From the NCBI GenBank assembly GCA_050084985.1, contig JBITNC010000001.1, forward strand, positions 37,138,001-37,202,000: a stretch of DNA of 64,000 bases, in the 5' to 3' direction. Below are positions 35,396 to 46,760 of the stretch, piece after piece. Source of the stretch: Nageia nagi. Its lineage: Eukaryota; Pinophyta. The stretch's first letter is position 1, and the number at the start of each line of letters is the position of its first letter. A program made the translations under genes and the position numbers. The notes beneath the pieces are model-generated. The model was not told the origin of the DNA and made no database searches. It saw only the letters and a list, made by a program, of their open reading frames with translations.

Positions 35396-37132
35396 TGTTA
35401 TATGTTTGTCATTATTTTCAACATAGTAACATTATTTTGAAGTTAGAAAATAGTACTAAAGTAGCAATAAGGTGCTGAAGAAGGTCATAGCATTGAAGTA
35501 ACCATAGAGCACTAAAGAAGGTCATAGCACTAAAGTAACTACAGAGTGTTGAAGAAGATAATAACAATAGAGTAACTATATAGAACTATATTAAAACATC
35601 ACTCTAAAATAATGTAAAGGAAGAATCTGTAAAGTATCTACAGATCAACGCAGTTATGAAGTAATACATAGTCAAAAAAATGGACCAAACATAGAAGTAC
35701 CCAAATTTTGATGAAATTTTTATAGGATGATATTTCACCAAATGGGTATTCACAAATATAAAAATATTAAATATTTGAGTTGATATGAATATAAAACAAA
35801 TGTATTACATTTGTGATAGGTGTTAAATCTACATGGTCATTTTATCAGAGATACTGCAAATAACCTAAAAGGAGTTAGAGGCTAAAAATTGAACTAGAGG
35901 TAGTTAGTATAACAAATAAGGTATGTGCTAAATGTCATCTCATTTATAAAAATATGAAGAAAATTATTAACCTTGAAATATGTTGAATTTTTCATTTTTA
36001 AAAGATAGTTACAAATCAAGATTTAGGGCCACTTTGTTGAAGATGCTGCAGACAACTCATGAGGAGTTAAAGGCTAAAATTGTAACTAAAGATTTTTAGT
36101 ATGAATAAGACTATGCCTTTCAAATTTTAATTTATTTGAAAACTCATGGAGGAAGTTATGATCCTTAGAAAAAGTAGTTAGAATACAAAAAGATAGTTGT
36201 GGTTAATAGAGCCAAAAAAGAGGTTTTTTAATTGCATCAATTATAAAATCAAAAAATGGATACTCAGCATTGAAGGAGAAGTTACAAAAGATGTATATGA
36301 TTACTCAAAAATGATGTGATAACTATTACAAATAGTTAATGATTATTTTGTGTGTGTAGTTATTTTTGGTGTTATTATGAATTTTTGTATGTGACATATA
36401 GGTATGGTTGATGAGATAAAATGAGATTGAAAGAATTATTTTTTGTGTGGTTGAAAGTGAGGATGATATAGTGTTGATTGTAAGAACAAAAATGTGTATG
36501 GGCAGTGTGTGTGCTAAATGAGAAAAGAATGTATTGAGTTGAGCATGTTGCATTGTTGTATACATGGTGTCGAGAGGATTGCTGATGAAAAATAGCATAG
36601 AGATGAATATAATCTACCATTATTATTAAACTATAAATATTGGCCATGAAGGAAGAATAGGGGAGGCTACTTTACTAATTACAAAATCAAATTTGATATC
36701 ATTCTAGTGAAGAGGATATTAGAGAGTAAGATCATTTAGGATCTATTTTAGAGAAGGCATTTCAAAATTTTAAAATTGTCTAGCTTAAAAATAGAGTTGG
36801 TGCTTGGTGCTTAAGGGGTTGGTTCTCCTTGTAGTGGGTGCTACAAAACAAGAGGAGTTGGTGCTCTTACCAATTGATGCTGGTAATTTGTAAAGTTGGT
36901 CCTTTACTTGATTGGATTTGGACCATGATCCAAGCAACATTTTGAGGAATATAGCCTTATGGTGAACCTCGTTAAATGCTCTATGTTGTGATATGGTTTG
37001 TGTGGTTGCTTTTGTTTATCTCTGAATCTTTCTAGTTATCAATTTGTTGTTGTTGCTTCAAGTATTTCAAATTAAGATTAATATTTTAGTCCATATTGAT
37101 TCACCCCCCCTCAGTATCACTTTTAGTTAATA
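35396..37132 (+). mobile_element. Copia B 3' LTR
   Basis: The LTR is taken to start at TGTTATATG after the polypurine tract and to end at TTAGTTAATA, the counterpart of TTAGTTAACA in the 5' LTR (final CA changed to TA). It contains imperfect ~38 bp repeats around 35465-35560 (AAGAAGGTCATAGCA and variants). It carries an uninterrupted ATTAC site at about 35810, which proves the gypsy insertion in the 5' copy. An alternative start at TATCTACA (35635) would match the visible beginning of the 5' copy at 16275. Confidence 0.8.
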
Positions 37133-37430
37133 ATAAGTCCTTTTTATAGAGTTATCATGTGTATTTGTTGTATTCTAATGTGTCTATCAAATCAATTGTT
37201 ACAAAACACTGAAATAATTTAAAAAATATAATATTATCATTAAAAAGTAAATAAGTGAATTGTATTAGTAATAAGCTAACAAGTGTATTGTAATAATAAC
37301 TCATTAGTAAGTTTAACATAATATTTTTCATTTAATTTTTTTGAAAAAAAATATGATATCTTTCATTTATAGATATTGCATGAACAAACATCAATAAAGA
37401 TTACATTTTTAAGCCTTTGTACTTTTTTAC
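37133..37430. other. AT-rich sequence without recognisable features
   Basis: This is a very AT-rich interval between copia B and the SET-like relic. I see no gene, repeat or element end beyond short homopolymers. Confidence 0.5.
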
Positions 37431-38540
37431 TTTACATTTTTGTTTTGTATAATTCTAAGCCACTAATAGCTCATCATCACATTTCAAGCTTCTAATAGGA
37501 AGTACACCTAGATAACTATCTAATTCTTCAAGCATGAAGACTTCTTTCTCCTTTTTAAAATGATAAAATTCACAATTCTATACAAATCCATTACTGATAA
37601 AACTATTTATATATCCTACAATATTTCCATGCATATTTGTCTTGCCATCAATTTATAAATATTCTAAATGCTTGTGGTTTGATTGCCAATTTGCAAAAAT
37701 ACTATAGCTTATAATGTTTCCTTAGTTCTTTGCTAATTACATATAATTGTTTCTACTATAAATTAGCCCACAAAATGGCATTAATAGATATTTTAGACTA
37801 CCTCAAGGAATAAATACATTATTTAATATGAATAAACCCATGCCAACTCTATGTATATATTAAGATTCTCTTATCATGTACCTATTACCACAATATTCAA
37901 ATGGCACATAAGCTTTTGGAAATGGATCTTTGATTTTCCATGAACCGTATAGCTTTCAATCATACGCATATTGATATAAATGTTGGTATTTAGGAGGTAA
38001 TGGAGAATCAAATAAATTCTATAAAGGTAGATCAAATAGCAAAGGATCAACACCATCATCACTTCTAAATATATTTTGAAGTTGTATTTGATATCTAGTT
38101 CTTCTACTTATTGTTCCCTCTACATTTGATGGATTTGTATAATTTACTTTCTGTAAATTAAATATTTAATGAAACTTTTTTTGATATAGTTAATTTTATT
38201 TATATTTAATATTAAATTTAAAACTAAATTAAAATTTTATTTTAATTACCTCACAGTCATCATCATCATAACCATCATCATCATCATTGTGTTACTCTAA
38301 AAGATAACATACTATTAAGTTAAATATTTCACATAATGATATTGTATATACCTCATTCTTAATAACATAAAATATAAATACATATATTTGAAACTCATTG
38401 TTAATAACATATACCTTTGGCTCATCGTTATTAAAAGAATTATCATTCCTCCTAGGAGGAGATGGGTCTGGAAGCTCATCCTCAATGAAAAAATGTTAGA
38501 CCTTGACAAATGAATAATTGATATGATTTTCACCTCATCA
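37430..38540 (-). pseudogene. SET-domain-like pseudogene
   Basis: On the minus strand, 38150-37450 keeps one reading frame over about 220 codons with roughly ten stops, so it was once coding. The order of motifs is VPFEYCGNRYMIRES, HRVGMGLFILNNVFIP, a stop, GSLKYLLMPFCGLIY, then IDGKTNMHGNIVGYINSF, NCEFYHFKKEKE and RSLKCDDELLVA. This resembles a SET methyltransferase (G-x-G-[LV]-F, IPxG, then GNxxxxINxxxxxNC and DELLxxY). Upstream, 38540-38400 encodes an acidic, proline-rich piece (EDELPDPSPPRRNDN) that could be an earlier exon. An Asp-coding GAT/ATC-rich run lies at 38255-38290. Identity as SET is my inference from motif order only. Confidence 0.5.
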
Positions 38541-38630
38541 TTAATACTCGATATAGTGATATCTACTTTAAAAAATCATATATTATTAGTCACATTAAAA
38601 TTCACATTCTTCCAAATATAAATAAAATCG

Positions 38631-38765
38631 AGGGATTAGGGTTTACAGTCAAATATTAAAACTAATTTTTTAGGGTTAGGGTTTAGGTTTTTAGGTGTTA
38701 AGGTTTAGAGTTTTAGGTGTTAGGAATTAGGGTTTTAGATGTTAGGGTTTATGATTAAAAATTTA
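38631..38765 (+). repeat. Degenerate TTTAGGG-type repeats (G-rich strand)
   Basis: Repeated TTAGGGTTAGGGTTTAGG, TTTTAGGTGTTAAGG and TTAGGGTTT words run for about 130 bp. They are variants of the plant telomere repeat TTTAGGG, heavily mutated. Confidence 0.75.
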
Positions 38766-38943
38766 AAACTAAGGTTAAAAATATTGACTTAGCATTTAAG
38801 TTCAATGGTTTAAGGTTTTAGGTATTAATAAATAAAAAAATTAAGTCCTAAGATTATAAAAATGGAAGTCTTAATATTATAAAAACTTATTAATAAGATT
38901 ATAAAAATTAAGTTATCTTATAAAAAATTAAGTTATCTTATAA

Positions 38944-39245
38944 AAAATCCTAAACCCTAACTTAAACCTTAAACCTTAAGCCCTAAACCCTAAATCATTA
39001 ATCCTAAACCTTAACATAAATTGTAACCTAAGTCCTAAACCCTTAACCCTAAACCCTAACCTAAATCCTAAACCCTAAAACCTAAGCTAAAACCTAAACA
39101 TAAACTTGAACCTAAACCTTACGCCTTAAACACTAAACCCTAAACTCTAAATCCTAAACCCTAAACCCTAACTTAAATCCTAAACCCTAACCTAAAACCT
39201 AATACCCAAATCCTAAACCTTCACCCTAATCCATACACCTTAATC
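38944..39245 (+). repeat. Degenerate CCCTAAA-type repeats (C-rich strand)
   Basis: About 300 bp of CCTAAACCCTAA, CCTAAATCCTAA, CTTAAACCTTAA and similar words follow. Orientation is opposite to the block at 38631-38765, with about 180 bp of AT-rich spacer between them. Confidence 0.85.
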
Positions 39246-39379
39246 CTAACCATAAATTGCATAAAATCCAATCATTGTAATCCATAAATTGATTTGTACA
39301 CCTATTACACATAATAAAATATTTTATAAAGATGATAGGGTTGATGAGGATGATGTTATAGCCTATATGAACATTTTTT

Positions 39380-39975
39380 GGAGCCTAATATTCCTCACCA
39401 CTACAAGACCAAATATAGCCTTTAATGTTTTAGTTATGTCAAGATACATGAGTGAGCCATCATAAAACCACTTAAAAGCTGCTAACATAATTCTAAAGTA
39501 CATCAAAAGAATAATTTTGGAACTCTTAAGGTATGTCTAAAGAACTCTTAATTTTGGATTTTATTGAACTTAATGATTATGATTAGGGAGGTAGCTTAGA
39601 TGATAGAAAACCAAGTCCTAAATTTATTTCCTCTGGTTTTAGTGGTGATCACATGGTGTTTTGAGAAAAAATGAATACTTACACATTATATTTGATAAAA
39701 TTTGCATTCATTATGAATATTGTAGCAAATGCATAAGATATTTAGTTTAGGAATGTACTAGAAGACATTAGTGAGATCCAAAATCACATACAATAATATT
39801 TTGTGATAACACAAGTTCAATCAAGTAAGTGAAGAATCCAATCCATAAGAGTAAATCAAAGAAATATATACTTGAAGTATCATTTCATCATAGATATGAT
39901 GTAGAAGTAGATTGTTGAGATTAATCATTACATCACCAAGAGCAAGTTGTAGACTTTTTCACCAAAGAAATACCA
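39380..39975 (+). pseudogene. Copia RNase H remnant embedded in telomere-like repeats
   Basis: Plus-strand translation gives SLIFLTTTRPNIAFNVLVMS and RYMSEPS, then NHLKAANIILKYIKR, then LDDRKPSPKFISSGFSG, FCDNTSSIK, KSKSKKYILEVSFHH and QVVDFFTKEIPRFSF. This is the order of a copia ribonuclease H C-terminus (TRPDI, RYM, RILRY, DDRKSTSGY, CDN, H-x-K-T-K-H-I, VADIFTK). It is full of stops and lacks every upstream domain. Confidence 0.8.
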
Positions 39976-40039
39976 AGGTTTAGTTTTAATTGTAATTGTT
40001 ATAATGATTGTTCATATTCCAAAAGAAATTTTAAATTTA

Positions 40040-40215
40040 GGATTAATGATTAAATCCTTAACCCTAAATCCTAAATATTAAACCCTAACCTAAATCCTAA
40101 ACCCCAAACATAACCTAAATCCTAAACCCTAACCTAAACACTAACCTAAACCCTAAACCCTAAGCCCTAACCTAAACCCTAAGCCCTAAATCCTAACCGC
40201 TTCACCCTAACTTGC
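40040..40215 (+). repeat. Degenerate CCCTAAA repeats, second block
   Basis: The block is AAATCCTAAACCCTAA-like words for about 170 bp, followed by TTCACCCTAACTTGCACACC. It corresponds to the later block at 48220-48545 in the duplicated unit. Confidence 0.8.
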
Positions 40216-40399
40216 ACACCCTAATCCTAACCATGAATTGCATAAAATCTAATCATTATAGTCCATGAATTGCATAAAATCCAATCATTGTAGATCATTT
40301 CATTGGCATCCATAATCCATGATAGCCAACAATAGTATGTATGTAACACATCCAAGAGCTTGGTAGGACACATCATGTTTTTCATCTTTTAGGGATATT

Positions 40400-40520
40400 A
40401 ATACATGAAATCCCTAACCTCATACCCTAACCCAAACCTCATACCATGATCCAAACCTCACACCTTCACCCTAACCTCATGCCCTCACCCTAACCCCACA
40501 CAATCACCCTAACCCCATAA
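40400..40520 (+). repeat. CCCTAACC/CCCAAACC repeats, third block
   Basis: CATACCCTAACCCAAACCTC and related words run for about 120 bp. The last variants read CACCCTAACCTCATGCC and CACCCTAACCCCA. The counterpart is at about 48710-48765. Confidence 0.7.
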
Positions 40521-41872
40521 TTTTTTTTTATATTAATAAAGTAAAATAAAATAAAATTATTAATATTTATAATAATATTAATAATAAAATAAATAATTAT
40601 TTTTTTAATTATACTAAAATATATTATAATAAAATGAAATAACTTAATTTTAAATTGATTTTAAATATTAATATAATAATATACCTTTATTAATTTTTTT
40701 CCTAATAACCTAGGTTAGACACTATAGTCAATGCTTGAATAGATGTTATATTTGACATAATTCAACATCTGGTATAGAATCGAATTCATCCTCAAAACAA
40801 AAAAAATAACCCACATGAACTATCATTTTCACTCAACAAAGCTTGCATACAAATTTCACGAGGTGAAGAGGAGAGAGGGATATCCATCAGCCTACAAGGA
40901 TAATTTTCTATATTTGCAAGTATATTTTCTTATTCATTACTTGATTTGGTTGTGTTCTCTATTGTTGTAGGTATATTTTTGTAGCATCTAGCTCAATTTA
41001 TAGCATTATCTAGTCTCTAGCCTATGAAACTAGTCTAGATGGAAAATGCACATGATAATAAAATATTTTCAAGAAAAACCCTAGCAAAATCTTAGCAATG
41101 CAAAACCAATCGTAATTACTTGGAGTCAAATGATGCCCTAGGTGGATTTAAGTGGTTTGGTTTGGTTTTTATTTATAGGGGTTATATCCCTAATGGTAAT
41201 GTTGAGGGTTTTAGGGTTTTGGGTTTAGATTCTTCCATATTTTGCATACATGTTGATTAAGAATTGATACCCATAACTTTTGATTCAAAACCATTTTCAT
41301 CTAATTTTTTATATATGTCCATACCTTCTTCTAAAGTTACCATAGTGTCACATGCTAGAAGAATGTTGGAAAAGGTAGTAGAGTTAGATTTTACACCTGA
41401 TAATTGCATCTTCCTAAAAGTCTCTAGGGCCTTTTTAGAAAACCCATCTTGTACATATCCTACGATTATTGGATTCTATGAAACTATTCAATATTTTATG
41501 GGCATATTGAAAATGAAGTTCAAAACTTCTTTAAGACAACCTGCATGAACAAGAAGGTAAATAATGCATGTATAATTCCATCCCAAGAATAATGCAATAA
41601 TTCATTCATGTTATTAAAGTATTTATAACCCTCATCCACCAAACTTAAATGGCTACATGCAAATAAAATATATACAAAGGTTATGTTGTTAAGGTTGATT
41701 CCAAATTGCTTCATTGGACCAAAGAGTAAAAGGGCATCATTTTCATAACCATGAACTGCATATCCTCTAATCATTCCATTCCATGAAAGTATGTTTACAA
41801 CATGCATCTTATCAAATAATTCTCAGGTCTCATCTATTCTTTCACATTTTGCATATATATCTATCAAAGCAT

Positions 41873-41880
41873 TCACAACT
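41873..41880 (+). repeat. 8 bp target-site duplication, left (TCACAACT)
   Basis: TCACAACT here and at 42515-42522 flank the MITE. In PPR paralogues the uninterrupted sequence reads GCATTCACAACCACAACATT, consistent with a single copy before insertion. Confidence 0.9.
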
Positions 41881-42514
41881 CATGGGGGGTCTATTAGTAG
41901 GAAATGGTAAATAATATGAGTGCTATAATGGGGTATTTTTAATATCAACTTGAAGTATTGGTATATCAATACATATTTATAAAGGGAAGGGGTAGGGGTT
42001 TTTACTGTAGGGAGAGGATTACCCACAATTACGAGGGTGTTACCAAGGAGAGGGGGAGACAAGGGTTGGATGGTATATGATGATATTATTCTTCTATTGC
42101 TCTTCAATTTTATTATTTTGAAATAATTAATATATTATTCTATTATTTTACTATTAAATACATTTCAACATATTAAATTTAATTAATTGATTAATATTTT
42201 TTTGAATTTAAATTATTTAATATTAAATTAATAAATTTAAAATAATACATATACTTAATAAATAGTAAAATATTATTGAAGGAAATATTATACATTGATG
42301 AAATAGTGAAACTATTAAGAGGTAGTTAAAATTGATTTAAAGTTTTTTGGCAAATGGTAAGTTTTGAAATGGAATTATTCATTATTATGTGGGGTTTTAC
42401 CATAATGGGTTTAAAAAATTAAAAGGGGAGATGGTAAGTTTTAAAACTAGGGGGGTTTTAATAAGCCTATGCATGCACTTGTTTTGAGAGCTTTATATTA
42501 AGAGACCCCCCATG
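41881..42514. mobile_element. hAT-type MITE, 634 bp
   Basis: The element begins CATGGGGGGTCT and ends AGACCCCCCATG, a perfect 12 bp terminal inverted repeat. It is flanked by the 8 bp direct repeat TCACAACT, the size used by hAT transposases. The interior is AT-rich (42110-42280 almost entirely A/T) and has no transposase frame; a 75-codon minus-strand stretch at 42107-41880 shows no similarity I recognise. It sits inside a PPR relic. Superfamily assignment rests on duplication length; the termini do not fit the hAT consensus perfectly. Confidence 0.85.
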
Positions 42515-44899
42515 TCACAACTACAACAGTCAATGAAAAACCATTTTTAACTACTCTTTTATTGATATCAATACCTTTTTCTAGAGATCCCATGGTTTCA
42601 CATATTGAACAAATGTTAGTAAATCTTGCATAGTTGGGTTTTACACTTGAATATTATATCAACTTCAATCCAACTATACATAGGATTATTCTTGATTGGT
42701 TTATCTTTCATCAATGTCCTAACACTTGAACATCATCCTAGCTTCCTATTTTAGTATAAATATTTGAAAGAATATTAATATACGTAAGGAGTTATCATAT
42801 CTATATGCATAAGGAGTTACATCCTCTTGATAATATGATATCATAAATCAACAACATTATTTATTTATGTACATATTTAATAATAGCACTTATTTAAAAA
42901 ATGAAATGAAACATGGTTTCCTTTATAATTGAAAACATGTACCATGTCATTGTGCAAGACTCTTTAGATCTTGCATTACCTTGAATCACCACTAATCTCT
43001 ATAAGAACATTCTCCATATTTGAAATGATGGAATCAATTCACATCCCTCAAAACAATGTCCCTTTCAACAATCTTGGATATAAACTTCATTAAGATAGCC
43101 TACACACCTCAAATTTAGGTTTTATGGGCATCTTGATAATGAATTTCAAAGCTTCCTCAAGATATCCTACATGACCAAGAAGGTCAAAAATGCATGTATA
43201 ATTTAATCTTGGGAATAATTTAATAAATCACTCATGCCATTAAAATATTTACAACCCTCATCCACTAGACCTGCATGGTTGTATGCAAGTAGAAAAAATA
43301 CAAAGATTATGCTAGCAGTGTTGGTTACCAAGTTCTTCATCAAACCAAAGAGTTTAAGGTCATCCTTGCTTTAGATGTGAATTGCATTTCCTCTAATCAT
43401 TGCATTCACAACCATAATAGTCATTGAAAAATCATATTCAAGTACTCTTTGATGGATGTCCATACATTTTACTACAGCTCCCATGGTGGCACATACTAAA
43501 AGAATGCTGGAAAAGGTTAAATTATCCTTCAATCATTATTTTCCATGAACTACATGTCCTTTAATTATTACAATCCATGAAACTATGTTTCCAACATGCA
43601 TCTTATCAAATAATTCTCAGGCCTTCTCTATTCTTCCATATTTTGCATACATGTCTATTATAGCATTCATAACCATAAAATTCAATGAAATAACATTTTC
43701 AACTACTCTTTGATGTATTTCCATACCTTTTTTTAGGGATCCCTTGATGGCACATGCTAGATAAATGCTGGTAAAGGTTAAAGAGTTAGATTTTACACAT
43801 GACTATTGCATCAACAATGCATGTATAATTTCATCCTAGGAATAATACAATGTCACTCATGCCATTAAAGTATTTACAACCCTCATCCATTATACATGCA
43901 TGGTTACATGAAAGTAGAACACATACAAAGGTTATGTTGTCAAGGTTGGTTACCAAGTGCTTCATCACACCAAAGATTTTAAGGGCATCCTTTCTTTAGC
44001 CATGAATTGGATATCTTCTAATCATTGCATTCACAACCATAATAGTAAATTAAAAACCATATTCAACTACTCTTTTATGGATGTTTGTGAATCCATACCT
44101 TTTTCTAGAGCTCCCCTAGTGGCACATGTCAAAATAATTCTAGAAAAGGTTATAGTATCCTTCAATCATTATTTTCCATGAACTGCATATCCTCTAATCA
44201 TTGTAGTCCATGAAACTATGTTTGCAACATGCATCTTATCAAATAATTCTCAAGCCTTCTCTATTATTTCATATTTTACATACATGTCCATTATAGCATT
44301 TACAACCACAACAGATGATAAAAAGGCCATTTTCAACTACTGTTTGATGGATTTCCATACCTTTTTCTAGAGATCCCATGGTGACACATACTAAAAAAAT
44401 GATGGAAAAGGTTGTAGCATTGGGTTTTACACCTAATTATTGCATTAATAATACATGTATAATTTCATCCCAAGAATAATGCAATAAGTCACTCATGCCA
44501 TTAAAGTATTTACATCCCTCATCCAGTAGACTTGCATGGCTGCATGCAGTTAGAACACATACAAATGCTATATTATCAGGGTTGGTTACCAAGTGCTTCA
44601 TCACACCAAAGAGTTTAAAGGCATCCTTACTTTAGCCATGGACTCCATATCCTCTAATCATTTCATTCACAACCATAATAATCGATGAAATATCATATTC
44701 AACTACTCTTTGATGGATCCACATAACTTTTTCTAGAGCTCCCATAGTGGCACATGTTGGCAAAGGTTGCACTATCCTCCAATCATTTTTATCCATTAAC
44801 TACATATCATTAAATCATTATTTTCCATAAAAATATATTTGTATCATGCATCTTGTAAAATAATTTCTAGGCCTTATGTATTCTTCCAGATTTTGCATG

Positions 44900-45930
44900 C
44901 ATATATATAAGACCCATGTTCATACTCACACATATTTGTTATTTTCTCTTTAGTATCCATCATCATGATGTATTGGCTTGTAGAGATGTTTGGTAGAAAG
45001 AATCAAAAGAGAAGATGGATTATTGAAATGAGAAATGAGATTACTACTAAATGGATGCCTGAGAGGACTAGTAATGAAAAAATTAGGGCTGAGTGGGTAA
45101 GTATTAATACATTTTAAATTATTAACATAATGTTAATATTATTATTTGATGATATTCATTTCATAAAGAATATAATTTTTTTTAACTTTTTTCAATTTGA
45201 AACCTTTGAAAAATTTATACAATAAGGCATGAGGTATTCTCCCTCGATGCATGAAAGTAGTTAGCAAAAACCATCAAGGATGATGGTAATAATAATGTTA
45301 ATATTGATGAGGATATCTTTCAAAGGTGTCCAACCACTCCAATGGATTTAGTTTTTAATTTGAATTATTACTTTACAATATTCAAAAAATATTATGTTTA
45401 TTATTTTATTAATATCGTAATGTATCTAATATATCTTGGTAAATTTGAAGTAATTAGTATTGAAACTACAGTGTGGGTAAATCAACCTCTATGATACACC
45501 ACTTATAGTGGATCATGAGGAATTGAGGTTAAAGTGAAACCCGATGGTAAAGTTCTTATCTATGAATTTGGTAGAATTTAATGCCCTAAAAATAACATCT
45601 TTATATACAATTTTACATTTTATTAGTTTACTAATATTTGAAATGGTTATTATTCAGGGCTCTTGTTTGTTGAAGCAATCAAGAATGTCATTTGTACTAA
45701 ATTTCAAAAGAAATTAGATAGACCATGGGGAAATCAAAGTTATCAAGGTATGTAAATTTAATTATAGTTTATTACTAATAGTGTTCTACCTTACACTTAT
45801 ATTCCAAAAAATAGAAATTAATTTTCATTCTTGTGCATTTGCAAAAAAAAAAGATTTATCCTCCAACTTTAAGGGTAATTTAGAGATAAGCGGAGCATCA
45901 AATGGGTGCTAAAATATATGGTAGTAAGCA
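44900..45930 (+). pseudogene. Unrecognised exon-like segment, copy in unit 1
   Basis: Plus-strand pieces look like decayed exons. One near 44970-45110 reads YWLVEMFGRKNQKRRWIIE, then MRNEITTKWMPERTSNEK. Another near 45480-45580 has GIEVKVKPDGKVLIYEFGRI. A third near 45690-45750 ends CAAGGTATGTAAATT, an excellent splice donor, and the same donor follows the paralogous piece at 54990-55005. I do not recognise the protein. It may be a host gene or a DNA-transposon gene carried in the duplicated unit. Confidence 0.35.
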
Positions 45931-46429
45931 TAAATAGGAAAAGGAATAAAGTTATGAAAGGGATTGAAAAATTTCTACCTAAGTAATGATTTGTTGCAAA
46001 AAGAAAAGCCACTCTTTCTAAGGAAGTATACAAGAATTTGGAAGAAAGAGTGGTAAATAAAGAAGAATGCCATATACTAGGATTCCCAAAGAATAATTGC
46101 CACAATAACTCGCATCCTTCCCCCAATTCAAAGTGATAAGAATATTTAAATTGCATCATTTAGGAATCATAGGTAAACAATGGATTGAATGCCTCTTTAT
46201 GAGTATCATCCTAGCTAACCATTCTAGCATAAATATTTCAATTTTCTTTCTAGTTGAAAGCATGCACCATATCATTGTGAAAGACTCTTAGAGTTGGTTT
46301 CAAGTGCTTCATATTATCACTAACCTACAATATTAATATTTTGTAAGTGGAAAGATATAACCATCAACCAATATATGTATAACTTGCTTACGATGTCCAT
46401 GAGGGGTGGGATAAGTTGTTATGTTGTGT

Positions 46430-46760
46430 GGATAATGGAGTAAGTATGCATAAGATTTAATCTTTTTATTTTTAATAAATTTTTTTTTGGACTATTTGTA
46501 TGCATTGATAGGAGATGTTTCTAGTGATGATAGTTCCTATGACGATGCTACTACTCATGGTGTCCTTGATGTTGGTATTGATGTTGTTACTTATAAACAT
46601 GATGATGATGATGATGTTCTTAGTGATCAGCAAAATGATGACCTTATATTTCCTAGTAGTGAGCTCGAGGTTGATTGAGGATATGGATACTTTGATGAAC
46701 TTATGATGATAGTTTTGTACCATGATGATGAATTATGATATTATAATATGGATATTATTT
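46430..46760 (+). pseudogene. Acidic open stretch, possible terminal exon
   Basis: A 63-codon open frame (46487-46678) reads DYLYALIGDVSSDDSSYDD and then a DDDDD run, ending SSELEVD. It is preceded by a T-rich stretch like a splice acceptor and by MSMRGGISCYVVWIMEVSM at about 46395-46450. Such acidic tails occur at the ends of several plant transposases, but there is nothing diagnostic. It may belong with the unrecognised exons at 44900-45930. Confidence 0.3.

Larger units (their letters stand above)
41265..44890 (-). pseudogene. PPR pseudogene block A (PLS/E class)
   Basis: The minus strand encodes broken pentatricopeptide repeats in many short pieces. The best open piece (41807-41520) reads NILSWNGMIRGYAVHGYEND, GINLNNITFVYILFACSH and LVDEGYKYFNNMNE, typical of a plant PLS-class protein ending in E motifs. 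Further copies of the same ~300 bp module (CATGAAACTATGTTTGCAAC, TTGCATACATGTC and CAACTACTCTTTGATGG on the plus strand) recur near 43440, 43575, 43695, 44060, 44205 and 44330. Stops and frameshifts are frequent, and a MITE interrupts it at 41881. Intact relatives bind organellar RNA; none here is intact. Confidence 0.85.
39860..45930. repeat. Segmental duplication, unit 1
   Basis: The unit shares a colinear series of blocks with unit 2 (47960-55182). They are the copia RNase H end (39890 with 48055), CCCTAAA block (40060 with 48230), and an AT-rich run (40520 with 48770). Then come the GAGGTGAAGAGGAGAGAGGG block (40858 with 49079), TCTAGATGGA (41034 with 49252), TTGATACCCATAAC (41262 with 49545), PPR relics, and the CATCATCATGATG block (44960 with 54380) through AGCATCAAATGG (45893 with 55151). 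Offsets grow from about 8.2 to 9.4 kb because the PPR part is longer in unit 2. Confidence 0.8.

Noticed and set aside
36326-36647. Two overlapping 90-codon minus-strand open stretches
   Set aside because: They lie antisense within the copia B LTR and have low-complexity His/Tyr/Ile-rich composition; no family resemblance.
38944-39245. A true chromosome end
   Set aside because: The CCCTAAA words are heavily mutated, short, and flanked on both sides by ordinary repeats and pseudogenes; this is interstitial.
41264-41548. 94-codon plus-strand open stretch
   Set aside because: The minus strand of the same segment encodes a PPR module (AC-x-TM, LEEGMDI-like), so the plus frame is antisense.
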